Of a stretch of 34,942 nucleotides of DNA, positions 7,109 through 14,255 are shown in pieces (within the stretch, counting starts at the first letter, position 1; each line of letters starts with the position of its first letter). The notes under the pieces were generated by a model that saw nothing but the letters and a program-made list of their open reading frames with translations, had not been told where the DNA came from and did not search any database. Made by a program: the position numbers and the translations under genes. Source of the stretch: JBPOIS01 sp052034295. Its GTDB lineage: Bacteria > Pseudomonadota > Gammaproteobacteria > Pseudomonadales > Moraxellaceae. The stretch covers positions 1-34,942 of the forward strand of contig JBPOIS010000080.1 in the NCBI GenBank assembly GCA_052034295.1, in the 5' to 3' direction.

Positions 7109-9214
7109 ATGCTACGACCCAGTCCGATTGACAGCCTGCACCTGCTGGTGATTGACGATGGCCCCCTGCGGGCGGAAGCCATTGAACAACGGCTGTCTGA
7201 GCAAAACATTCCGGTCAAGATGGACCTGATTGACGACAAGGAGCGCCTGCAAAAAGACCTGCGGCAGATGGCCTGGGACCTGGTCCTGTTCATCGATGCC
7301 TATGACTTCAGCCACACCGACCTGATCGGCATGATCCGCGAGCTGGGCAAGGACCTGCCGCTGATCCTGCTGTACCGTGAGCCCTCCGCGGCCCTGAACG
7401 ATCAGGACCAGACCCCACAGCTGATCGAACAGGCCTTCAAGAGCGGTGCGGTGGATGTGATCCACGAGCAGCACCTGACCCATCTGGTGTATGCGATCCG
7501 CCGCGAACACAAGGCCCTGTGCGCCCGCCGGCACGAACGCCGGCTGGTCAGCCAGCTGGAAGATGCCGACCGCCGCGCCCAGCTGCTGCTGAAAAACTCC
7601 CAGAGCGCCGTGGCCTACATCCAGGACGGCGTGCACCTGTTTGCCAATGACACCTACCTGCACCTGTTTGGCTACGAAGACACCGACAGCCTGATCGGCA
7701 TGCCGGTGATTGATCTGGTGGCCAAGGAAGACATCAAGGAATTCAAGGATTTCCTGCGCAACTACAGCAAGGGCAACCACCGCCAGTCTGAATTCAAATT
7801 CCATGGCAAACGGGTGGATGGCAGCACCTTTGATGCCATGCTGCAGCTGGCGCCGGCCACCTTTGATGCCGAGCCGTGCATTCAGGTCATCATCCAGTCC
7901 GATGCCGCCATGAGCGCCGAGCTGGAAGCCCAGCTGGCCGTGGCCAACCGTACCGACACCCTCACCGGACTGAACAACCGTCAGGCTTTCGAAGAAGACC
8001 TGATTGCCCTGCGCAGCGAGGTGATCCGCAGCAAGACCCAGGCGGCGCTGCTGTTTGTCAGCATCGACAACATTGGCCAGATCAATGCCAGTACCGGCAT
8101 TGCCGGCAGCGATGCCACCAATCTGGCGATTGCCGAAAGCCTGCGCAGCCATTATCCCCAGGCGCAGATTGCCCGTTTTGGCGAATCGACCTTCACGGTG
8201 CTGTGCAGCAACGTGACCAGTGAGGAAGTCTGCGCTGCCGCCCAGAAGCTGGTGGATGATGTGCGCAACCTGCTGATCAGCGTGGACAAGCGCACCGTGC
8301 AGACCACCCTGAGCGTGGGCATTGCCATGATTGGTGAAACCTCGCCACAGGCCTCCGAGCTGGTCGATCGCGCCTACAATGCCGCCGACAAGGTCAAGCT
8401 GAAAACCAAGGGCAACGGCAACGGCATCAACCTGTACAACCCGGCCGAAAACGCCTCGGAATCCGACTCGGCCATGCACGAGCTGCTGGTCGAGGCCATC
8501 GACAAGGGCACCTTCCACCTGATGTTCCAGAGCCTGTACGACACCCAGGACGATCAGGCGCAGTTCTTTGAAGTGTACGTGCGCCTGCCGCTGGCCGATG
8601 GCAAAATGATGACTCCGGATGAATTCATGCCGATTGCGCAGCGCTTCGGGCTGGAAGGCCGGCTGGACCGCTGGGTGCTGCTCAATGCCTGTAAACACCT
8701 CAAGGACCATCGCCGCCAGTACCCGCAGACTCGCCTGCTGATCAACCTGTGTGCCGAATCGCTGCAGGACCCCAGCCTGCCCAGCCTGATGGGCCGGCTG
8801 GCCCAGGCAGTGGGCGGCGACATCAACCCGCTGGTGCTGCAGTTCACGGAAAGCGACGTGATCAGCTACCTGAAGCTGGCCATCAACAACATCCATGAGT
8901 TCCGCGAACAGGGCTGTGGCATTTCCATCAGCAATTTTGGGGCGTCTCTGCAGGCACTGGACACCCTGAACATGGTCGAAGCCACCATGGTGAAGCTGGA
9001 ACGCAATTTCGTCAGCGACCTGAGCAACGAAGACAACTTCAAGGCCGCCCAGAAACTGGTGCAATCGGTCAACGACACGGGCCGCGAGGTCATCCTGTCC
9101 TACATCGAATCCCCCACCGCCATGTCCAAGGCGTGGTCGATGGGGGCCCGCTACCTGCAGGGCTACTACCTGCAGGAACCGCAGAGCCGCATGACTGTGG
9201 CCGAGGAAGGCTGA
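7109..9214 (+). CDS. fimX: FimX-like c-di-GMP effector (REC-PAS-GGDEF-EAL, degenerate)
   Basis: The 701-residue protein has the FimX domain order: a receiver-like domain (1-130) without the usual phosphorylation pattern, PAS (about 155-270), GGDEF (275-440) and EAL (455-695). The GGDEF motif is GESTF (358-362), so cyclase activity is unlikely. The EAL motif is EVY (488-490) and the DDFG loop is SNFG, so phosphodiesterase activity is also unlikely. The c-di-GMP-binding region ending QGYYLQEP (684-691) is kept. In Pseudomonas and Xanthomonas FimX is a c-di-GMP receptor at the cell pole needed for type IV pilus assembly, with the same sort of degeneration; that role is inferred here. It is the middle gene of a three-gene run. 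Confidence 0.9.
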   Translation: MLRPSPIDSLHLLVIDDGPLRAEAIEQRLSEQNIPVKMDLIDDKERLQKDLRQMAWDLVLFIDAYDFSHTDLIGMIRELGKDLPLILLYREPSAALNDQDQTPQLIEQAFKSGAVDVIHEQHLTHLVYAIRREHKALCARRHERRLVSQLEDADRRAQLLLKNSQSAVAYIQDGVHLFANDTYLHLFGYEDTDSLIGMPVIDLVAKEDIKEFKDFLRNYSKGNHRQSEFKFHGKRVDGSTFDAMLQLAPATFDAEPCIQVIIQSDAAMSAELEAQLAVANRTDTLTGLNNRQAFEEDLIALRSEVIRSKTQAALLFVSIDNIGQINASTGIAGSDATNLAIAESLRSHYPQAQIARFGESTFTVLCSNVTSEEVCAAAQKLVDDVRNLLISVDKRTVQTTLSVGIAMIGETSPQASELVDRAYNAADKVKLKTKGNGNGINLYNPAENASESDSAMHELLVEAIDKGTFHLMFQSLYDTQDDQAQFFEVYVRLPLADGKMMTPDEFMPIAQRFGLEGRLDRWVLLNACKHLKDHRRQYPQTRLLINLCAESLQDPSLPSLMGRLAQAVGGDINPLVLQFTESDVISYLKLAINNIHEFREQGCGISISNFGASLQALDTLNMVEATMVKLERNFVSDLSNEDNFKAAQKLVQSVNDTGREVILSYIESPTAMSKAWSMGARYLQGYYLQEPQSRMTVAEEG

Positions 9215-9220
9215 GTGCCG

Positions 9221-9685
9221 ATGCTGTCGAATCGTGCCTGGCTGCCGGGTACCCTGCTGGTGTCCAGCCTGTGGCTCACCGCCTGCCAGCCTGCCCTGCC
9301 CCCGGATCAGCGCCCCGCGGTGACCCTGCCGCCCCTGCCCGGTGACGTGGCGCAGGGCAAATCACTGTACGAAACCGAGTGCAGCAAGTGCCACCAGACC
9401 ACACCGGGACAAAACCGCAAGGGCCCGCAGCTGGACCGCATCTATGGCGCACCGGCCGCCCTGCTCAAGGACTACCAGTCCCGCTACAGTGCCGCGCTGA
9501 AACACAGCGGCTGGCGCTGGGACGCCGCCACGCTGGACCGCTACCTCACCAACCCGGAGCAGGCGCTGCCCCACGGCAAGATGCTCTATGACGGCCTGGC
9601 CGATGCCCAGCAACGCCGCGACATCATCATCTACCTGTCCACCCTGCGCGCCCCTGACATCCCCCGGCCCGCGCCACAGTCCTGA
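9221..9685 (+). CDS. Class I cytochrome c lipoprotein
   Basis: The 154-residue protein has a lipoprotein signal peptide with lipobox LTAC (Cys22), so it should be anchored in a membrane facing the periplasm. A single heme site CSKCH (54-58) and the axial methionine in HGKMLYDGL (Met121) define a class I cytochrome c. The ATG at 9221 is preferred over a GTG at 9215 because AGGAAGG is 10 bases before the ATG but only 4 before the GTG. It begins 6 bases after the fimX stop and may be co-transcribed, although a functional tie between a cytochrome and FimX is not known to me. Its electron partner cannot be told from the sequence. Confidence 0.9.
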   Translation: MLSNRAWLPGTLLVSSLWLTACQPALPPDQRPAVTLPPLPGDVAQGKSLYETECSKCHQTTPGQNRKGPQLDRIYGAPAALLKDYQSRYSAALKHSGWRWDAATLDRYLTNPEQALPHGKMLYDGLADAQQRRDIIIYLSTLRAPDIPRPAPQS

Positions 9686-9731
9686 GCTTCCCTGCCGCAC
9701 CCTGAACCTGCAGCCGCCGGTTCATGGACCC

Positions 9732-9763
9732 AAAAAAAATGGCCTCACAGGGAGGCCATTTTT
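9732..9763. terminator. Bidirectional terminator between cytochrome c gene and rpmE
   Basis: A perfect 9-bp stem AATGGCCTC / GAGGCCATT (9738-9746, 9752-9760) with a 5-base loop is flanked by eight A on the left and a T run on the right. It can stop transcription from both convergent genes. Confidence 0.85.
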
Positions 9764-9777
9764 GCACCGGCAGGCAA

Positions 9778-9999
9778 TCAGCGCTTGATGCTGCGGGTCA
9801 TGCCGAAGCGTTGCTTGAACTTGTCAATGCGGCCACCGGTGTCGACCACTTTCTGCTGACCGGTGTAGAACGGGTGGCAGGCCGAGCACACGTCAAGGTA
9901 CAGGGTGTCCTTGCCCATGGCCGAGCGGGTTTCGATGACGTTGCCGCAGGAGCAGGTGGCTTTCAGGGCGGTGTAATTGGGATGGATGTCGGCTTTCAT
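9778..9999 (-). CDS. rpmE: Large-subunit ribosomal protein L31 (zinc type)
   Basis: The 73-residue protein begins MKADIHPNY, typical of bL31. Four cysteines (16, 18, 38, 41 in CSC and CSACHPF) mark the zinc-binding form. The ATG at 9999 has AAGGAA about 6 bases upstream; a frame open six codons further is not needed. It is monocistronic, with a leader of some 150 bases that contains a strong hairpin. Presence of the zinc form means a zinc-free paralogue may exist elsewhere under zinc-limitation control, but none is in the window. Confidence 0.96.
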   Translation of the reverse strand: MKADIHPNYTALKATCSCGNVIETRSAMGKDTLYLDVCSACHPFYTGQQKVVDTGGRIDKFKQRFGMTRSIKR

Positions 10000-10049
10000 G
10001 CGCGTTTCCTTCATCAAGATTGGCTTTGCTGGGGTCGCCAGTGCTCACT

Positions 10050-10066
10050 CTTGCCGATCCGGCAAG
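10050..10066 (-). promoter_or_regulatory. rpmE: Stable hairpin in the rpmE leader
   Basis: CTTGCCG and CGGCAAG form a perfect 7-bp stem with a 3-base loop, about 50 bases before the rpmE start codon. rpmE leaders in gammaproteobacteria are known to carry RNA structures for autogenous control by L31, but I cannot match this one to the described fold. The nearest -10 candidate for the transcript is TAAAAT at 10165-10170. Confidence 0.35.
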
Positions 10067-10267
10067 GAAAGGCAGCACGACTGCCTTAGAGGACCACGAA
10101 CCCAGACCAGTCTTTTGATCCACCGAGAAGCCGCGCTTCAGGGCCAGACCAACAAGGGCGGGTGATTTTAGCAGATTTTGCCCGTATAAAACAGCACCGC
10201 CCGGGCCCATTCACAAAAATGACCCCGCTGCGGTGCGGTGCCCGGCGGATGCTGGATCAGCCGATCG

Positions 10268-11131
10268 TCAGCCAACAGCCAGCTGGCCAGACAGATGCGG
10301 CTTGCCGGTGCTGGCTTCACTGAGGCCGAACCGGGTGCCCTGAGGGTCCTGCCAGGCCTTGTACTCAACCTTGGCGGGCAGCAGTACGGGGAGCTTGAAC
10401 TGGACTTCGACGGTGAAGGCATCCGGCAATGCGCCCATTTCGGCCAGACAGCGCGCCTTGGTCCACATGCCGTGGGCAATGGCCCGCGGAAAGCCAAACG
10501 CCCGTGCGGTCAGGTGGTGCACATGGATCGGGTTCAGGTCCCCGGACACCAGCCCGTAGCGGCGGCCAATGTTGTCGGCAATGTTCCAGATCGCCTGCTG
10601 GGTGGGGTTGCCCTTGCTGGCTTCTTCGGGTTTGCCGGTTTTTTCGCCACTGGTGCTGGTTTTGTGGCGCACCAGATAGGTGGAGCGGCCTTCCCAGACC
10701 AGCTCGCTGCCACTGTGGGCGGTGGTGAGAAAATCAAAGGCCGTGCCCTTGTCGTGCGGGCGGGTGTCGCCAAAGCGCACATTCAGCTTCAGGGTTTCCT
10801 GCGGGCCAATCGGGCGGTACTGGCGGACCTGATTGGCAATGTGCACCAGCCCCATCACCGGCCAGGGAAAGGCTTCTTCGGTCATCATCGCCATTTGCAG
10901 CGACTGCGACAGCACCGACAGGTAGATGGCGGGCAGACGGTCCGGCTGGCCAAAACCACACACCTTGCGGTAGGCAGCCAGATGCTTGCTGTCGATCAGC
11001 AGGCGGTCCACCACATATTCGACTTCAGGCAGGGTGTTCTGGCGGTTTTTTGGCTTCAGCACCAGCCCCTTGAGCACCCGGCCATAGGCGGCATAGGGCT
11101 TGGGCAACTGATCAAAATGACGCTGCTTCAT
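10268..11131 (-). CDS. MaoC-like (R)-hydratase, HtdX type
   Basis: The 287-residue protein contains the hydratase-2 motif YGLVSGDLNPIH followed by AFGFPRAIAHGM, with catalytic Asp198 and His203. The first half is a second, non-catalytic hot-dog repeat, giving the double hot-dog layout of proteins such as mycobacterial HtdX. It should hydrate trans-2-enoyl-CoA (or ACP) to the (R)-3-hydroxy form. The ATG has GAGGAA 5 bases upstream. It lies 82 bases after the FabG-like gene on the same strand, so the two likely form an operon whose products act on consecutive intermediates of fatty-acyl metabolism. Confidence 0.88.
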   Translation of the reverse strand: MKQRHFDQLPKPYAAYGRVLKGLVLKPKNRQNTLPEVEYVVDRLLIDSKHLAAYRKVCGFGQPDRLPAIYLSVLSQSLQMAMMTEEAFPWPVMGLVHIANQVRQYRPIGPQETLKLNVRFGDTRPHDKGTAFDFLTTAHSGSELVWEGRSTYLVRHKTSTSGEKTGKPEEASKGNPTQQAIWNIADNIGRRYGLVSGDLNPIHVHHLTARAFGFPRAIAHGMWTKARCLAEMGALPDAFTVEVQFKLPVLLPAKVEYKAWQDPQGTRFGLSEASTGKPHLSGQLAVG

Positions 11132-11213
11132 GGCAGTTCCTCAACACGCAGACGCAGAAAAAACAACGCTGCACAGGCCTCGGCGAGCCCTGCGCAGCAC
11201 AGGTTCAGGACAC

Positions 11214-12602
11214 TCAGGCGCCGAGCAGGCTCTGGCCACAGACACGGACGACGTTGCCATTCAGACCGGTCGAGGCCGGGCTGGCAAACCAGCAGATCGC
11301 TTCGGCCACGTCCACCGGCTGGCCACCCTGCTGCATGGAGTTCATGCGGCGGCCTGCCTCACGGATCGCCAGCGGGATGGCGGCGGTCATCTGGGTTTCG
11401 ATGAAGCCGGGGGCCACAGCGTTGATGGTGATGCCACGGGTCAGGGCCGGGGCGGTGGACTGCACCATGCCGATCACGCCGGCCTTGGAGGTGGCGTAGT
11501 TGGTCTGGCCCATGTTCCCGGCAATGCCGCTGATCGACGACACACAGACGATACGGGCGTTGTCATTGAGCACATTGTGGGCCAGCAGGTGGTCGTTGAT
11601 GCGCTCTTCAGCGGACAGGTTGATGTTGATGACCAGATTCCACAGGTTGTCTTTCATGTTGGCCAGGGTTTTGTCACGGGTGATGCCCGCGTTGTGGACG
11701 ATGGCATCCAGACCGGTGCCCTGCACCGCCGCGGCAATTTTTTCACCGGCATCGGCGGCGGTGATGTCCAGCGCCAGCACCGAACCCCCAATCGCCGTGG
11801 CCACGCGCTGCAGGTCGGCTTCCTGCGCCGGCACATCCAGACAGATCACCCTGGCGCCGTCACGGGCCATGGTCTGGGCAATCGCTTCACCGATGCCCCG
11901 GCTGGCGCCGGTGACCAGTACGGTTTTGCCGGCCAGTGGCTGGCTCCAGTCCACCTGCACCTGGGCACCATCCTGCACGCGCACCACCTGTCCGGACACA
12001 TAGGCCGATTTGGGCGACAGGAAAAACCGCAGGCTGGAGTCCAGCTGGTCAGCGGCATTCGGACCCACATAGATCAGTTGCGCGGTGGCGCCTTTTTTGA
12101 ATTCCTTGCCGACCGACTTGATGAAGCCTTCCAGCGCACGCTGGGCGGTGGCCTGTTTGGGGTCCTGGCAGTCCTGGGGATTCAGGCCCAGCACGATCAC
12201 CCGGCCCGACGGCAGCAGCTGGCGCGCCACCGGGTTAAAGAAGTTGTACAGCTCAACCAGCTGGTCGCTGTTCTGGATGCCGGACGCATCAAACACCAGC
12301 GCCTTGAATTTGGATTCCCTGTCGCCGCTGTTGTAGGCGCGCAGGTTCAGTCCAGCCTTGGCGGCGGTCTGCTGCAACTCGCTGTGGTTGCCCGCATAGG
12401 CATCGACGTGGGCATCGGCAAGGATGCGGCTGATGTCGGCAGACAGGCTGCTGCCTGCGGCTGCACCCAGCAGCACGGCACCGTTGACCAGTGGCTGGCC
12501 CGCCTCATAGCGGTCCAGCTCGATCGGCATGGGCAGGCCCAGGTTCTTGATGACCAGCTTGCCCAGTGCGGAATTGGCAAAAGCCTGATAACGGTCGCTC
12601 AT
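11214..12602 (-). CDS. High-molecular-weight 3-oxoacyl reductase (FabG4-like)
   Basis: The 462-residue protein is about twice the length of ordinary FabG. Residues 1-215 form an N-terminal Rossmann-like region without a clear nucleotide motif; residues 225-462 are a full short-chain dehydrogenase with TGASRGIG (231-238), NAG (304-306) and the catalytic Ser356, Tyr369 and Lys373 (TNYATSKAG). This is the layout of mycobacterial FabG4, which reduces 3-oxoacyl-CoA. The ATG at 12602 has GGAG 7 bases upstream and the product then begins MSDRYQ; the longer open frame lacks such support. First gene of the minus operon with the MaoC-like hydratase, divergent from the thiolase. Confidence 0.9.
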   Translation of the reverse strand: MSDRYQAFANSALGKLVIKNLGLPMPIELDRYEAGQPLVNGAVLLGAAAGSSLSADISRILADAHVDAYAGNHSELQQTAAKAGLNLRAYNSGDRESKFKALVFDASGIQNSDQLVELYNFFNPVARQLLPSGRVIVLGLNPQDCQDPKQATAQRALEGFIKSVGKEFKKGATAQLIYVGPNAADQLDSSLRFFLSPKSAYVSGQVVRVQDGAQVQVDWSQPLAGKTVLVTGASRGIGEAIAQTMARDGARVICLDVPAQEADLQRVATAIGGSVLALDITAADAGEKIAAAVQGTGLDAIVHNAGITRDKTLANMKDNLWNLVININLSAEERINDHLLAHNVLNDNARIVCVSSISGIAGNMGQTNYATSKAGVIGMVQSTAPALTRGITINAVAPGFIETQMTAAIPLAIREAGRRMNSMQQGGQPVDVAEAICWFASPASTGLNGNVVRVCGQSLLGA

Positions 12603-12718
12603 CTCAATGCTCCATGGCAAAAAACACTGGCGCAAAGGCCGCCAGTCGGATTCGTCGGTGTTGGCCACCTGGCCGGGGACACAGGCCGCAGGTCAGGCAG
12701 TCCGCAAAAATTGCGCCC

Positions 12719-12747
12719 ATCTTACGCCCGCGCCCCCAAAAGTCCAA
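12719..12747 (-). promoter_or_regulatory. Candidate promoter of the FabG-like / MaoC operon
   Basis: On the minus strand TTGGAC (12742-12747) and TAAGAT (12719-12724) are separated by 17 bases. The -35 matches consensus only in TTG, so this is a weak call. Confidence 0.3.
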
Positions 12748-12850
12748 ATGGATTGCGGCGTCTATCGTAACAATGCCTGGACCCAAAAGGCTTGCCTGCA
12801 CTGCCCCGGCTGTCCGGCAATGCAGCCAATGCAGCCGGGCGGGTTTGTGT

Positions 12851-12900
12851 TATGGTGTGCACCTGAATCGGGAATGGCCCGCCGTGGCCTTCTTTTTTTT
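12851..12900 (+). promoter_or_regulatory. Thiolase -10 candidate and leader hairpin with T run
   Basis: A possible -10 (TATGGT, 12851-12856) has no good -35. Downstream, GAA(T)GGCC and GGCCTTC (12872-12879, 12886-12892) form a 7-bp stem with one bulged base, followed by eight T (12893-12900), just before the ribosome binding site. It looks like an intrinsic terminator placed in the leader, possibly an attenuator. Confidence 0.35.
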
Positions 12901-12918
12901 AATTCAAGGATTTTTGTC

Positions 12919-14205
12919 ATGAGCAAGAGCCCCGCCATCCGTCGCGTCGCCATCCTGGGCGGCAACCGCATCCCCTTTGCCCGCTCCAACGGCCCGTACT
13001 TCACCGCGTCCAACATGGACATGCTGACGGCCGCCCTGAACGGTCTGGTGGAGCGCTTTGACCTGCAGGGCCAGCGTCTGGGCGAGGTGGTCGCCGGTGC
13101 CGTACTCAAGCACAGCCGGGACTTCAACATGACCCGCGAATGCGTGCTGAACACCGCACTGGCCCCGGAAACCCCGGCCTTCGACATTCAGCAGGCGTGC
13201 GGCACCGGCCTGCAGGCGGCGTTTCTGGTCGCCAACAAGATTGCCCTGGGCCAGATTGAAGTCGGTGTGGCCGGCGGCGTGGACACCACCTCGGATGCAC
13301 CGATTGCCTTTGGTGACGGTCTGCGCAAGGTGTTCCTGGAGCTGAACAACGCCAAAACCAACAAGGACCGCATCAAGGCCCTGACCAAAATTGATTTCAA
13401 AAACCTGCTGGACGCCCCCAAAAACGGCGAGCCGCGCACTGGCCTGTCGATGGGCGAGCATCAGGCCATCACCGCGCTGGAATGGGGCATTGCCCGTGAA
13501 GCGCAGGATGAACTGACCGTCAGGAGCCACCAGAATCTGGCCGCCGCCTATGACCGGGGCTTCTTTGACGATCTGGTGACCCCGTTCATGGGCCTGACCC
13601 GCGACCAGAACCTGCGCCCCGACAGCTCCATCGAAAAGCTGTCCAAGCTGAAGCCAGTGTTTGGCAAGGGTGAGCACGCCACCATGACCGCCGGCAACTC
13701 CACGCCGCTGACCGATGGTGCCTCGGTGGTGCTGCTGGCGTCTGAAGCGTGGGCCAAGGCCAATGGCCATGAAGTGCTGGCTTACCTGACCTTCACCGAA
13801 ACCGCTGCGGTGGATTTTGTGGGTAAAAAAGAAGGCCTGCTGATGGCCCCGGCCTATGCCGTACCGCGCATGCTGGCCCGCGCTGGCCTGAGCCTGCAGG
13901 ATTTTGATTTCTATGAAATCCACGAAGCCTTCGCCTCGCAGGTGCTGGCCACCCTGAAGGCCTGGGAAGATGAGACCTTCTGCAAGGAACGCCTCGGTCT
14001 GGACCAGCCGCTGGGCAGCATTGACCGCAGCAAACTGAACGTGAACGGCTCGTCGCTGGCCGCGGGCCACCCGTTTGCCGCCACCGGCGGGCGCATTCTG
14101 GCCACCGCCGCCAAGCTGCTCAACGAAAAAGGCTCGGGCCGTGCGCTGATCTCGATCTGCGCCGCCGGGGGTCAGGGCGTCACCGCGATCGTCGAAAAAC
14201 CCTGA
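12919..14205 (+). CDS. Acetyl-CoA C-acyltransferase (thiolase, FadI/FadA2 type)
   Basis: The 428-residue thiolase has the nucleophilic cysteine in QQACGTGLQ (Cys94), the His of YEIHEAFA (about 335), His384 in LAAGHPFAATGGR and the acid/base cysteine in CAAGGQG (about 414). It cleaves 3-oxoacyl-CoA to acetyl-CoA or runs the reverse condensation. AAGGA 8 bases before ATG 12919 fixes the start; the open frame further upstream is not coding. It is divergent from the FabG-like and MaoC-like genes, the same arrangement as fadA2 versus fabG4-htdX in Mycobacterium. Monocistronic, ending at a strong terminator. Confidence 0.92.
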   Translation: MSKSPAIRRVAILGGNRIPFARSNGPYFTASNMDMLTAALNGLVERFDLQGQRLGEVVAGAVLKHSRDFNMTRECVLNTALAPETPAFDIQQACGTGLQAAFLVANKIALGQIEVGVAGGVDTTSDAPIAFGDGLRKVFLELNNAKTNKDRIKALTKIDFKNLLDAPKNGEPRTGLSMGEHQAITALEWGIAREAQDELTVRSHQNLAAAYDRGFFDDLVTPFMGLTRDQNLRPDSSIEKLSKLKPVFGKGEHATMTAGNSTPLTDGASVVLLASEAWAKANGHEVLAYLTFTETAAVDFVGKKEGLLMAPAYAVPRMLARAGLSLQDFDFYEIHEAFASQVLATLKAWEDETFCKERLGLDQPLGSIDRSKLNVNGSSLAAGHPFAATGGRILATAAKLLNEKGSGRALISICAAGGQGVTAIVEKP

Positions 14206-14227
14206 ACCGTCCTGCGCTGAGTCGCCA

Positions 14228-14255
14228 AAAACCGCCCTTTCGGGGCGGTTTTTTT
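14228..14255. terminator. Terminator between thiolase and nasA
   Basis: A perfect 10-bp stem AAAACCGCCC / GGGCGGTTTT with loop TTTCG is followed by more T. It ends the thiolase transcript and, read from the other strand, overlaps the nasA stop codon and could also end the nitrate operon. Confidence 0.9.

Larger units (their letters stand above)
12603..12918. other. Divergent intergenic region, FabG-like / thiolase
   Basis: No gene was identified in these 316 bases, although the plus frame happens to stay open. It holds candidate promoters for both directions, a perfect tandem 9-bp duplication (AATGCAGCC twice, 12819-12836) and a hairpin with a T run before the thiolase gene. The duplication sits where an activator could act on the thiolase promoter. 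Confidence 0.5.

Noticed and set aside
7112..9064. A 650-codon minus-strand open frame opposite fimX
   Set aside because: The fimX frame has a clear four-domain product; the antisense product has no recognisable motif and is a composition shadow.
7109..9214. An active diguanylate cyclase or phosphodiesterase
   Set aside because: GESTF replaces GGDEF, EVY replaces EAL, and SNFG replaces DDFG; the protein fits a FimX-type receptor.
11130..12770. A 546-codon plus-strand open frame opposite the FabG-like gene
   Set aside because: The opposing frame encodes an intact short-chain dehydrogenase with all active-site residues.
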